From the NCBI GenBank assembly GCA_049302185.1, contig JBAQLV010000027.1, positions 1-64,000 of the forward strand: a stretch of 64,000 bases of DNA. Direction: 5' to 3'. Of this stretch, positions 34,391-42,243 are shown piece after piece (position 1 is the stretch's first letter; each line of letters begins with the position of its first letter). Both the position numbers and the translations under genes were made by a program. The DNA is from UBA1546 sp049302185. Lineage in GTDB: Bacteria; Nitrospirota; Thermodesulfovibrionia; Thermodesulfovibrionales; UBA1546. The notes below the pieces were generated by a model. It did not search any database. It was not told where the DNA came from and was given only the letters and a program-made list of their open reading frames with translations.

Positions 34391-35302
34391 TTATCTAATA
34401 TTTGAAACATTCGGATTCCTTTCTGAAATGAGATCAGATGCTTCCTTTGAATTTATGACTTCATTTAATGCACGCGGGATATTCTCAATTATTTCAACAA
34501 CCTGAGTTTCCGGTGTCGGATTTGCATAGTACCCAGCCAGCCTGTTTATTTGAGTCGCAGCAATTGCTGCCCTATCAATAGCCATTCCTGAGGCAATAAG
34601 GGCAGAGACTATACCTGTCAGCGTATCGCCAGTACCTCCGATAGGCTCAAGAGCCTCTACTATAGGATAGTCAATAACTGCAATGATGCCATTTTTGTCA
34701 GCTATATAGTCTTTATTTCCTTTTACCATGAGATAGCGTGAAGCGTTTTCATATGCATAAGCCCTTTTTATCAAATCAGGAACTCTGTTTTCCTCTTGGA
34801 GGATAAACCCTCTCGTATAGAATGGGTGAGGCGCTTCTTCATCGGCAATGAAGGCCATCTCGCCAGCATCAGGTGTGAAAAGGTCAAATCTCTGTGCCTG
34901 TCCGCTCATCTTTGCCACATACATGCCGCCTGCATCAGCCACGAGAATTGGACTGTACGGAAGGTCTTCTAAAGCAAACATGACCTGATTAAATCCATCC
35001 ACCTCGGGCAACATATAATGAAAGACGATTGCCTTAAAATTAACATTCTTCAGATTTTCTGCTAAATACTTATAAAGCCTTTTACTTCCATCTCCGCGAC
35101 CAATATCTCCTGCAAGATAACCAGAAGGCAGTGGTAGTTTTAAGACCTCCAACACCTTTATGGCTGAGGCTATCAATGCCGGTGTCCCCCTGTTTATGTC
35201 AATTTTATTGCCCTCAATAAAGACATTCTCATCCTCTAATCTTAGTTCTCCTGCAACTAATGGGAAGTCCTTATCCGGGATTGTGCCGACTATTGCTAAC
35301 AT
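34391..35302 (-). CDS. Carbohydrate-kinase-fold protein resembling NAD(P)H-hydrate dehydratase
   Basis: A 303-residue protein of the ribokinase-like fold. The anion-hole block IGGTGDTLTGIVSALIASG near residue 230 is typical of the YjeF C-terminal (NAD(P)HX dehydratase) and related kinases. A second block, DLFTPDAGEMAFIADEEAP, is near residue 145. There is no YjeF N-terminal epimerase domain. Its start overlaps the DUF3343 gene by seven bases, so it is firmly tied to the selenium/sulfur transport cluster, which is not where a nicotinamide-repair enzyme is usually found. Its substrate is unknown; a role linked to the cluster is inference. Confidence 0.65.
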   Translation of the reverse strand: MLAIVGTIPDKDFPLVAGELRLEDENVFIEGNKIDINRGTPALIASAIKVLEVLKLPLPSGYLAGDIGRGDGSKRLYKYLAENLKNVNFKAIVFHYMLPEVDGFNQVMFALEDLPYSPILVADAGGMYVAKMSGQAQRFDLFTPDAGEMAFIADEEAPHPFYTRGFILQEENRVPDLIKRAYAYENASRYLMVKGNKDYIADKNGIIAVIDYPIVEALEPIGGTGDTLTGIVSALIASGMAIDRAAIAATQINRLAGYYANPTPETQVVEIIENIPRALNEVINSKEASDLISERNPNVSNIR

Positions 35303-35838
35303 CTACGACATGCCTCCTCATAGGCCAACTGTAAGGCATAACCACAGAGGGTATGCCCTATATCCCTTGGGCTTACTACGTCTTTTAAGGTCTTTCCCAG
35401 CATCTCTTTAGCCAAATAGGGCACATCAGGGCATCCACCACCTGATATATTCACTACAGTAAGGGTCTCCTTGTCAAAGGTCAATTTCATGTTTGCTGCC
35501 CTCACCATGAGGTATCTTCCAAAATCCTTTATGTGGAAGAGGTCAACAGGCCTCAAGAGAGGACTGCTTACAGGTACTATTTGTAATGGGGGAATTCTGG
35601 CCTCTGTGAGTATCCTCTGTATGTTCATCGACTCGATAAGGGGAAATTCTACCACCATATCACAGCCTGTTCTGATCTCTGGTGGGGGACCCATGACCCT
35701 GATATCAAATCCCCTGTCTTTGAGAATAGTCTCTGCCCTGATCACCTCGCTGGTGTTGGCAAATATGAGAAATCCCCTGCTCCGATTCTTCTCTTTTAGC
35801 GGGATCCTCTTTTTTTTGAATATTTTAAGGATAGACAT
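35296..35838 (-). CDS. DUF3343-containing protein of the YedE/TusA cluster
   Basis: A 180-residue protein. The first 75 residues (GFLIFANTSEVIRAETILKD, then VMGPPPEIRTGCDMVVEF) match DUF3343, a small domain often encoded with YedE and TusA in selenium or sulfur gene sets; its Cys in RTGCDMV is conserved. The C-terminal 80 residues (NISGGGCPDVPYLAKEMLGK, then DIGHTLCGYALQLAYEEACR) add four more cysteines. Together these suggest a persulfide/perselenide handler. It begins two bases after TusA and overlaps the kinase-fold gene, so the three form one transcript. Confidence 0.7.
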   Translation of the reverse strand: MSILKIFKKKRIPLKEKNRSRGFLIFANTSEVIRAETILKDRGFDIRVMGPPPEIRTGCDMVVEFPLIESMNIQRILTEARIPPLQIVPVSSPLLRPVDLFHIKDFGRYLMVRAANMKLTFDKETLTVVNISGGGCPDVPYLAKEMLGKTLKDVVSPRDIGHTLCGYALQLAYEEACRRC

Positions 35839-35840
35839 AA

Positions 35841-36056
35841 TTAATCCTTCGTGATAATAATGCGATATCCTATTCCTTCAGGTTTTACATCTTTCAGTTG
35901 CCATTTCAGTGTCTTTGCTGCACTCAAACAATTCTCTTTTGACGTATCTGTGTCAACAAGTATCTCGATCTCGCCTTTGTCTAACTTAGCCATCTCCTCA
36001 AGACTCATCATCACAGGCTGTGGGCATGAAAGTCCCCTTGCATCAACAATGCTCAT
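35841..36056 (-). CDS. tusA: TusA-family sulfurtransferase
   Basis: A 71-residue TusA-like protein. MSIVDARGLSCPQPVMMSLE carries the invariant Cys-Pro (Cys11), and the fold continues EILVDTDTSKENCLSAAKTL. The start at 36056 follows AAGGAGGACGAAG. It lies 11 bases after YedE, the classic YeeE/YedE-TusA pairing in which TusA receives thiosulfate-derived sulfur or selenium after transport. A second, diverged TusA/YedF copy closes the cluster at 34069-34284. Confidence 0.88.
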   Translation of the reverse strand: MSIVDARGLSCPQPVMMSLEEMAKLDKGEIEILVDTDTSKENCLSAAKTLKWQLKDVKPEGIGYRIIITKD

Positions 36057-36067
36057 CTTCGTCCTCC

Positions 36068-37159
36068 TTATATTGCCTTCTTTCTCATTGTGAATCCTAT
36101 GAACAAACAAACCGCAAGACCAACTATTACTGCCGTAATACCATGAGGTCCGATACCCTGCGGAGAGCTGGCAAGTCCAAAGTTATGGGAAAAAGCAGCG
36201 CCAATGATCATTCCCAGCACAAATACAGCAGCATCTCCGTCTCCTTCACCTGACAAAAATAACTGTCTTCCCGGGCATCCTCCTGCGAGGGTAAAGGCAA
36301 GTCCAGCCAAGACCATACCCATAAAGTTCCAGGCGCTCATGGTATGCGCTATTGGTTGATTTACAAAGCCTGGATTAAACTGACCCAGGATCAGATTTGT
36401 CACAAATGCCGCAATGGCAAGGCCTGCAATCCCCAAGAACAGATGGGTTTGACGAAATAGTATCAAGTCCCTTAAAGCGCCCATGGTGCAGAACCGGCTT
36501 CTCTGAGCAATAAACCCTATGACAAGACCTGCTGATAGGGATATAAAGAGGGGTGCATGCATTGACCCTGGTCCTTTAACACTGTAAAAGAGGATACCAC
36601 TCTTATTTTCACCATAAATCTCCGGATAGATAAGCATGAGCAATAAGAAACCTAACATGACCAAAGGCAATATCCACCCCGAAGAAGTATGTGTGGGCTG
36701 CGTCCTCCCAAGGTTATAACCTGCTTTCAGAAAACGGGCGCCTACAAAGACTCCTGTGATAAGTCCTAACAAACCGAAAATGGCATTTCCATCCCCTCCT
36801 GCAAGGCGGAGCAATGTCCTCCATGGACAGCCGAGAAATACGAGTGCGCCTATCATTGCAAATACGCCAAGAACAAACCTCACAATGGGGGCTGAACCAG
36901 CCCTTGGGCGAAACTCTTTGAAAAGATATGCTGCAACGAGGGAACCGAGGACAAAACCAATGATCTCTGGTCTCATGTATTGAACCGCTTCAGCACGGTG
37001 AAGACCTATGGCTCCGGCTATATCCCTTTCAAAACATGCCACACAGACCCCCATGTTCCCGGGATTGCCAAATTTTTGTAGGAGTGGTGCAAATATCCCG
37101 ATGAACACCCCAACACCGATGATGCCCCACGAAGTAGCAAAAAAGTTCTTAATCGACAT
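36068..37159 (-). CDS. yedE: YedE/YeeE-family selenium or thiosulfate transporter
   Basis: A 363-residue membrane protein with about ten helices and paired cysteine blocks: CVACFERDIAGAIGLH near residue 38, FLGCPWRTLLRLAGGDGN near 105, RSRFCTMGALRDLILF near 215 and LAGGCPGRQLFLSGEGDGDA near 300. These conserved Cys are the relay points in YeeE/YedE transporters. The CPWR and CPGRQ forms are those of the group annotated as putative selenium transporters. The start at 37159 is chosen for AAAGGGGG seven bases upstream. The neighbours TusA, DUF3343 and a selenium-type LysR support import of a selenium or sulfur species. Confidence 0.88.
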   Translation of the reverse strand: MSIKNFFATSWGIIGVGVFIGIFAPLLQKFGNPGNMGVCVACFERDIAGAIGLHRAEAVQYMRPEIIGFVLGSLVAAYLFKEFRPRAGSAPIVRFVLGVFAMIGALVFLGCPWRTLLRLAGGDGNAIFGLLGLITGVFVGARFLKAGYNLGRTQPTHTSSGWILPLVMLGFLLLMLIYPEIYGENKSGILFYSVKGPGSMHAPLFISLSAGLVIGFIAQRSRFCTMGALRDLILFRQTHLFLGIAGLAIAAFVTNLILGQFNPGFVNQPIAHTMSAWNFMGMVLAGLAFTLAGGCPGRQLFLSGEGDGDAAVFVLGMIIGAAFSHNFGLASSPQGIGPHGITAVIVGLAVCLFIGFTMRKKAI

Positions 37160-37276
37160 ATATACCCCCTTTGTAATTTTTTCCTCAAAAGATCGTTTAA
37201 TGTTCCCCAGGCTCAAAGCATCTGCCGATATTAGCGCTCCCGGCAAAAATTATTGTCCATCCCCGAATTTAATATC

Positions 37277-37293
37277 AAAAGGCCAAAGGCCTT
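37277..37293. terminator. Hairpin after the LysR remnant
   Basis: AAAGGCC (37277-37283), AAA, GGCCTTT (37287-37293) is a perfect 7-bp hairpin 19 bases after the stop of the LysR-like remnant on the minus strand, with TTTT continuing in that direction. It may end transcripts from the tRNA/remnant side or attenuate entry into yedE. Confidence 0.45.
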
Positions 37294-37311
37294 TAAATCC
37301 CTGTTAAGGAC

Positions 37312-37514
37312 ATCACTTAACAACCTCTTTAAGAACAGCCATTATCCTTTCTGCATCCGGCGACAGCTTTATTCCTTTTGGAGTGATGATGTAGAAATCC
37401 CTCATCATCTTTTAGCTCCATATCAGGCAGCCTGTTTGATATTTCCCTTGAAAGACCGGGAATAATAAATTCTCCCGGGATAGTGCTTGCTCCTATGGTG
37501 AATAGCTTTTTCAT
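37312..37514 (-). pseudogene. Degraded LysR-type effector-domain gene
   Basis: A GGAGGT ribosome site and ATG at 37514 start MKKLFTIGASTIPGEFIIPG, nearly the same as IIGASTIPGTYLMPAI in the intact LysR gene at 38030-38932. After about 35 residues the frame changes. In the next frame the tail MRDFYIITPKGIKLSPDAER ends at the stop 37312 and resembles the LysR C-terminus (KRKFYIVTHQK). The middle of the effector domain is missing. This is a deleted and frameshifted copy lacking the DNA-binding domain. The two LysR-like genes flank the tRNA. Confidence 0.65.
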
Positions 37515-37588
37515 GTTACCTCCGGTTATATGAATTTTATTGAATATAAATTACCATGCCAAAATTCTATATATCCAATAGTTATTTT

Positions 37589-37681
37589 CTATTGATTGAA
37601 ATAAAGCAATAGGGTTTCTCTATATTCAAAACACCCTATAGCCGGGTCATTAAAGATAAGCAAAGCTAATCTCTTAATCAT
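37589..37681 (-). CDS. Possible 30-residue peptide gene
   Basis: ATG at 37681 is preceded by AGGAGGTCAAA, a strong ribosome site, and the frame runs 30 codons (MIKRLALLIFNDPAIGCFEY to the stop at 37589). It lies between the tRNA and the LysR remnant on the same strand. It has one Cys and an amphipathic start. I recognise no family; it could be a leader peptide, the beginning of a lost gene, or chance. Confidence 0.35.
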   Translation of the reverse strand: MIKRLALLIFNDPAIGCFEYRETLLLYFNQ

Positions 37682-37818
37682 TTTGACCTCCTGGTATTTG
37701 AATTCTGCAAAAATTATGTGCACTTTAGGTTTCAAACTGAAACCTTGATTTAGCTGACTCTACATAATCTCAGTACTTGCTTATCCATTTGCGCCTCCCA
37801 TCCATCAAATAACCCTTC

Positions 37819-37923
37819 TGGAGAGGGGTAGTGGGAATTGAACCCACCACGACAGCTTCCATCAAGCTTTTTACCGTGATACTGGTTTTGCAGACCAGCA
37901 GGGGCGACAGCCCCATACCCCCC
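37819..37923 (-). tRNA. tRNA-Cys (GCA) with selenocysteine-tRNA-like architecture
   Basis: A 105-nt cloverleaf including encoded CCA. The acceptor is 8 bp (GGGGGGTA with TACCCCTC, one G-U), D stem GGGGC/GCCCC with a 4-nt loop, anticodon stem CTGGT/ACCAG with loop CTGCAAA (anticodon GCA at 34-36), a variable arm of about 33 nt (CACG/CGTG plus AGCTT/AAGCT), T stem GTGGG/CCCAC with loop TTCAATT, then U73 and CCA. The 8+5 bp acceptor/T branch, short D loop and long variable arm are tRNA-Sec features. The anticodon and U73 are cysteine identity elements. The D loop lacks the usual GG pair. TATAAT at 37940-37945 may be its -10 box. It sits inside the selenium/sulfur cluster. Confidence 0.85.
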
Positions 37924-38029
37924 ACGCATCATATAATTTATTATAGGAAAAATAAATAAGTCAAATAGAAAATATCTATACAAAAGGGAAGATGTATAGA
38001 CTGTTAGACAAGGTTACGCAGGGGAGGGT

Positions 38030-38932
38030 TTAATGGGATTTAAATGTCTTTGATTTAGTTTTGATATATTCTAAGAATATATTATATGCAAGTGGTGATG
38101 TCCTTTTTTGATGGGTCACAATATAAAATTTCCTCTTCATCTCTATATTTGTCAGCTTTATCTCTTTGAGTATCCCATATTTTAGTTCATCCTTTACAGA
38201 GAGCCTTGATAGTATTGAGACCCCCAGTCCTTCCTTTACAGCCTGTTTTATAGCATCTGTAGAGCCAAAGATTCCTGAAATCTTGATGTCTTCAAAAGAA
38301 ATGCCCCTTTCTTCTAATATCTTTTCTGTCTCCCTTCTTGTGCCAGAGCCTTCTTCACGCAAGACCATCGGGAATTTAATTAATTCATTCAATGTTGTCC
38401 TTTCTTTTTTCAGCATGGATGGAGCGGATACGACGATTAACTCGTCTTCCATAAACGGCATATAGTGTATCTGTTCATTTCCAAGTTTTGAACCTACAAT
38501 GCCAATCAGGAGTTCGTGTTTTAACACCTTTTTAATGATTTCTTCCGAGTCTGCTATGGCTATTTGGAAAAAGACAGAAGGGTATTTTTTCTTAAATGAC
38601 GATATTATTGCCGGCATAAGATATGTGCCTGGTATTGTACTTGCGCCGATAATCAGTTCGCCTGTTATTTCCTTTTTAAATTGTCCGATGACATCTTTTA
38701 TGTTGTCTGCCTTTTCTGTAATCTCCATTGCATGATTATATAAGACTTCAGCTTCTTTTGTGGGCATGATTGTCCTTCCGAGCCTGTCAAACAATTTGCA
38801 GTTGAGTTCTTCCTCAAGAGATTTTACATGGTCGCTTATAGTTGGCTGTGTGAGACTCAGTTCTTCTGATGCCTTCGAAAAGCTTTTATTCTTAAAGACT
38901 GACAAAAAGACTTTTAGATGATGTATGTCCAT
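38030..38932 (-). CDS. LysR-family regulator of the selenium-metabolism type
   Basis: A 300-residue LysR regulator: an N-terminal winged helix (HHLKVFLSVFKNKSFSKASE, then LTQPTISDHVKSLEEEL) and an effector-binding domain (GELIIGASTIPGTYLMPAII, then VKEGLGVSILSRLSVKDEL). The GASTIPGTYLMP block is seen in the LysR group linked to selenium gene sets. The start at 38932 is the first ATG fitting the family; the ribosome site is weak. It lies seven bases after acpS on the same strand and directly before the tRNA and yedE, which it probably controls. LysR sites (T-N11-A) were not resolved by eye. Confidence 0.85.
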   Translation of the reverse strand: MDIHHLKVFLSVFKNKSFSKASEELSLTQPTISDHVKSLEEELNCKLFDRLGRTIMPTKEAEVLYNHAMEITEKADNIKDVIGQFKKEITGELIIGASTIPGTYLMPAIISSFKKKYPSVFFQIAIADSEEIIKKVLKHELLIGIVGSKLGNEQIHYMPFMEDELIVVSAPSMLKKERTTLNELIKFPMVLREEGSGTRRETEKILEERGISFEDIKISGIFGSTDAIKQAVKEGLGVSILSRLSVKDELKYGILKEIKLTNIEMKRKFYIVTHQKRTSPLAYNIFLEYIKTKSKTFKSH

Positions 38933-38939
38933 CTCTAAA

Positions 38940-39311
38940 TCACTTTTCCAGCACAACACAGGCAATGCCGTATTCTTTTTCGTGGCTCAGGCTGAGGGCT
39001 GTTTGTTTTATTGACTTGTCACTGAAGAATTTCTTAAGCCTGCCGCTGATTTTTATATCAGGCCTGCCATTTGCGGCATTTATAACTTCAATATCAGTCA
39101 GCGACACAGGAACCTCAGAGCCTATCGCCTTTATTAAAGCCTCTTTCGCCGCAAAACGGACTGACAAGGAAAGATAAGGGTTCTTTTTCTCATAGCAATA
39201 TGAAATCTCACTTTGCGTAAAAACCCTTTCAAGGAATTTCCTGCCCCACCTGTCAACAACATCCTTCATTCTCTCAATCTTAACAAGGTCTATTCCGACG
39301 CCGTAAATCAT
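38940..39311 (-). CDS. acpS: Holo-[acyl-carrier-protein] synthase
   Basis: A 123-residue phosphopantetheinyl transferase that loads CoA's 4'-phosphopantetheine onto acyl carrier protein. The Mg-binding block YGVGIDLVKIERM and the RFAAKEALIKAIG block are intact. The length is normal for AcpS. Its ATG overlaps the pdxJ stop by four bases (ATGA), the common pdxJ-acpS arrangement. Confidence 0.93.
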   Translation of the reverse strand: MIYGVGIDLVKIERMKDVVDRWGRKFLERVFTQSEISYCYEKKNPYLSLSVRFAAKEALIKAIGSEVPVSLTDIEVINAANGRPDIKISGRLKKFFSDKSIKQTALSLSHEKEYGIACVVLEK

Positions 39312-40012
39312 AGAAATACCTTCATCTCCCTCACAGCCCTCTCCATCCCCACAAGCACTGCCCTTGCGATGATACTGTGCCCTATATATAATCCTCTCAG
39401 TCCCTCTATGGCAGCTATATTTTTAACATTAAAATAATTAAGCCCGTGTCCTGCATTAGCGCTAAGTCCCAGACTCAACGCATCTTTGACAGACCGTGCA
39501 ACTTTTATAAGTTCCTTTTCCTGTTTATTGCCCTTTGCATTAGCATAAAGCCCTGTGTGTATCTCTACCATATCAGCGCCTGTTTCTTTGGATACGGCAA
39601 TGTCATCAGTTGAGGGATTTATAAAAAGGCTGACAGGTATCCCTGCGCCCTGAATCCTCCTGATTGCATTTTTAAGATTTGATTTCTGCCGTTTAACATC
39701 AAGCCCGCCCTCTGTTGTAAGCTCCTCTCGTTTCTCAGGCACAAGCGTCACCATATCAGGCTTTACCTTCAACGCAATGCCTATCATCTCTTTTGTAGCT
39801 GCCATCTCCAGATTTAACTCAACAGGGATGACTTCCCGTAATATCCTTAAATCCCTGTCATGTATATGCCTCCTGTCCTCCCTGAGATGAACAGTAATGC
39901 CGTCAGCTCCGCCAAATACCGCAAGAGTTGCAGCCATAACAGGGTCAGGCTCCATGCCTTTCCTTGCCTCTCTCACAGTAGCAACATGGTCAACGTTAAC
40001 TCCGAGAATCAT
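39308..40012 (-). CDS. pdxJ: Pyridoxine 5'-phosphate synthase
   Basis: A 234-residue TIM-barrel enzyme joining 1-deoxyxylulose 5-phosphate with 3-amino-2-oxopropyl phosphate to make pyridoxine 5'-phosphate. LGVNVDHVATVREARKG, GADGITVHLREDRRHIHDRD and the active-site region around VPEKREELTTEGGLDV are conserved. The start at 40012 follows GGAGGAGATGC; an in-frame ATG at 40030 lies upstream of that site. It overlaps acpS. It belongs to the DXP-dependent B6 route. Confidence 0.94.
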   Translation of the reverse strand: MILGVNVDHVATVREARKGMEPDPVMAATLAVFGGADGITVHLREDRRHIHDRDLRILREVIPVELNLEMAATKEMIGIALKVKPDMVTLVPEKREELTTEGGLDVKRQKSNLKNAIRRIQGAGIPVSLFINPSTDDIAVSKETGADMVEIHTGLYANAKGNKQEKELIKVARSVKDALSLGLSANAGHGLNYFNVKNIAAIEGLRGLYIGHSIIARAVLVGMERAVREMKVFL

Positions 40013-40066
40013 GCATCTCCTCCACTCCAATTATAAATTTTAAATTAGTCTAACACAAAATCTCTT

Positions 40067-41809
40067 TCAATCAGTATCTGTTACTCTTATGAGCGTTCCC
40101 CTTTTTTGTGTCCCATACCTGAAAACAGTAATGCCCTTGCACCCCTTATCATAAGCCAGCATAAAAGCCCTTTCAACATCTTCTCTTCTTGCCTTGTGCG
40201 GCATGTTTATGGTCTTTGATACTGCATTGTCCGTGAATTTTTGGAAACACGCCTGCATTTCTATGTGATCCTCAAATGGAATCTCATGAGCGGTTTTAAA
40301 TAATTTTCTGACATCATTGGGGATTTCTTTGATGCCGTGGATACTGCCTCTGTTTATGACCTGCTCTTTTAATGCCTCTGAATAAAAACCTCTCTCCCTC
40401 GCAATATCAAAAAAATACCTGTTAATCTCAAAGAGTTCCGTGTCCAGAACAAGTTTTTTGTACGCCAGCGCAAAGAGCGGCTCTATCCCGCTTGAGCAAT
40501 CCGCAACCATGGACAGGGTTCCGGTCGGAGCTATTGTAGTTGTGGTTGCATTCCTCACACAAGGCATATCAGGAGCATCATAGACAGAGCCCTTGAAATT
40601 CGGAAAGACTCCGCGCTCACGCGCCAGTTCTACAGATGCATTCTTTGACTCATCCCGTATAAACTTCATTAGCATTTCCCCAAGCTCAAACGCCTTTTTA
40701 TGGTTGTAAGGCAGCCCCATGAGTATCAGCATATCAGCCCATCCCATCACACCGAGACCTATCTTCCTGTTGCCTTTGTGCATCGCCTCTATTGCAGGCA
40801 GAGGATATTTATTCACGTCTATGGAATTATCAAGAAACCTCACAGCGGTTTTTATGTCTCTGGATAGCAAATCCCAATTAATCAGTTCGGAGTTTTTCAT
40901 CTTGCATCTTGCATCCTGCATCCTGCATCTTTCTTTAACATATTTTTCAAGGTTCAGCGATCCCAATATGCATGCCTCGTAAGGAAGCAGAGGCTGTTCA
41001 CCACATGGATTCGTGGACTCTATGCTGCCGATGTTTGGAGTCGGATTATCCCTGTTGATCCTGTCAATGAATATAAGTCCGGGATCTCCTGTCTCCCATG
41101 CGCTCTCAACAATCTCCTTAAAAACATCATGCGCCTTTATCTTCCCAACAACTGTTTCGCTCCTGGGATTTATAAGCTCATATTCTCCTTCATTTTTAAG
41201 GACGTCCATAAATGCATCTGTCACTGAAACCGAGATGTTGAAGTTTGTCAATTCTCCCTCTGTCCTCTTTATGCGGATAAAATCAAGTATATCAGGGTGG
41301 TCAATGCGGAGAATCCCCATATTAGCGCCTCGCCTTGCTCCTCCCTGCTTTATGACATCCGTTGCAGTGTTATATATCTTCATAAAAGAGACAGGGCCGC
41401 TTGCGATGCCTCCTGTTGAATGGACAACATCAGACTTAGGTCTTAATCTTGAAAAAGAAAATCCTGTTCCACCGCCACTCTGAAGAATGAGAGCGGCATT
41501 TTTCAGTGTATCAAATATAGAATGCATTGAGTCATCCACAGGGAGCACAAAACATGCAGCAAGCTGTCCTATCTCTTTTCCTGCGTTCATAAGCGTCGGA
41601 GAATTCGGAAGGAATTTAAGAGATGTCATCAACTCGTAAAATTTCTCTTCCCACTCAGCAGCATTGCCGCCGTACTGAGTCTCGGCAGCCGCAATAGTCC
41701 TTGCAACCCTCCTGAACATCCCTTCAGGAGTTTCTGTAACCTTCCCTCTTTCGTCCTTGAGGAGATACCTTGCCTTAAGCGCTTTAAGAGCATTTTCAGT
41801 CAGATTCAT
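40067..41809 (-). CDS. nrdJ: Adenosylcobalamin-dependent (class II) ribonucleotide reductase
   Basis: A 580-residue catalytic subunit reducing ribonucleotides to deoxyribonucleotides. Hallmarks are FLPNSPTLMNAGKEIGQLAA, the dNTP/radical-site block STNPCGEQPLLPYEACILGS with the active Cys, and ATTTTIAPTGTLSMVADCSS. There is no NrdB partner nearby, consistent with the B12 type. It stops at GTLIRVTDTD, without the C-terminal Cys pair most NrdJ proteins use for re-reduction. An in-frame heptamer repeat (40898-40929) inserts KERCRMQDARCKMKN-like residues after LGSLNLEKYV. The enzyme suits an anaerobe that may meet oxygen. Confidence 0.88.
   Translation of the reverse strand: MNLTENALKALKARYLLKDERGKVTETPEGMFRRVARTIAAAETQYGGNAAEWEEKFYELMTSLKFLPNSPTLMNAGKEIGQLAACFVLPVDDSMHSIFDTLKNAALILQSGGGTGFSFSRLRPKSDVVHSTGGIASGPVSFMKIYNTATDVIKQGGARRGANMGILRIDHPDILDFIRIKRTEGELTNFNISVSVTDAFMDVLKNEGEYELINPRSETVVGKIKAHDVFKEIVESAWETGDPGLIFIDRINRDNPTPNIGSIESTNPCGEQPLLPYEACILGSLNLEKYVKERCRMQDARCKMKNSELINWDLLSRDIKTAVRFLDNSIDVNKYPLPAIEAMHKGNRKIGLGVMGWADMLILMGLPYNHKKAFELGEMLMKFIRDESKNASVELARERGVFPNFKGSVYDAPDMPCVRNATTTTIAPTGTLSMVADCSSGIEPLFALAYKKLVLDTELFEINRYFFDIARERGFYSEALKEQVINRGSIHGIKEIPNDVRKLFKTAHEIPFEDHIEMQACFQKFTDNAVSKTINMPHKARREDVERAFMLAYDKGCKGITVFRYGTQKRGTLIRVTDTD
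40898..40929. repeat. Heptamer tandem repeat inside nrdJ
   Basis: On the minus strand GATGCAG, GATGCAG, GATGCAA, GATGCAA and GATG follow each other (4.5 units of 7 bp). The reading frame stays open, adding CRMQDARCKMK-type residues. The same unit recurs at 43735-43815 outside genes. Confidence 0.9.
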
Positions 41810-41904
41810 AAGGACATTATAGCAGAAAAATTTCTGAAGTAGCCTATCCCTCTTATTGAAAGAAGACTAACAATTTAATGTATAATTATCAATACGGAGG
41901 TTTT

Positions 41905-42099
41905 ATGGAATGCATACAGGAAAAGAATAAAAAATACTGCAATTGCACTTATGAGCCGTGCGAGAGGAAACACAAGTGCTGTGAATGCCTGCACTACCAC
42001 AGGAAAAACGGAGAGCTTCCTGCCTGTTTCTTCAGCAAGGAAGATGAACGCACATATGACAGATCAATAGCCAACTTCATACGCGCATACAAAAAGTGA
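41905..42099 (+). CDS. Small Cys-rich protein (DUF6485-like)
   Basis: A 64-residue protein with eight cysteines in the first 45 residues (MECIQEKNKKYCNCTYEPCE, then KCCECLHYHRKNGELPACF). The pattern fits a zinc- or iron-binding knuckle protein common in anaerobes. Start ATG 41905 has TACGGAGG upstream; a longer frame from 41878 would include that site as codons and is unlikely. No function is known. It is followed by a strong hairpin (42121-42144). Confidence 0.7.
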   Translation: MECIQEKNKKYCNCTYEPCERKHKCCECLHYHRKNGELPACFFSKEDERTYDRSIANFIRAYKK

Positions 42100-42120
42100 T
42101 ATTGAAACCCCCTCACCTTA

Positions 42121-42144
42121 CCCCTCTCCCGCAAGGGGAGAGGG
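42121..42144 (+). terminator. Hairpin after the Cys-rich gene
   Basis: CCCTCTCCC (42122-42130), GCAAG, GGGAGAGGG (42136-42144) is a perfect 9-bp stem 22 bases after the stop. It is followed by AAATATTT rather than a T-run, so it may be a dispersed palindromic repeat that also acts as a terminator. Confidence 0.45.
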
Positions 42145-42243
42145 AAATATTTGGAACCCCCGATGCAAAGGGTCAAGGAATTCTTTTGATTGAAGGCTAA
42201 ACACTCTTAAACCAAATACTATTCGCTGACGACTGTTCACTAT

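Noticed and set aside
37819..37923. Ordinary selC (tRNA-Sec with UCA anticodon)
   Set aside because: The seven-base loop between perfectly paired 5-bp stems reads CTGCAAA, so the anticodon is GCA; no UCA can be placed.
37750..37983. 77-codon open frame on the minus strand
   Set aside because: It runs straight through the tRNA gene, has no ribosome site and encodes no recognisable protein.
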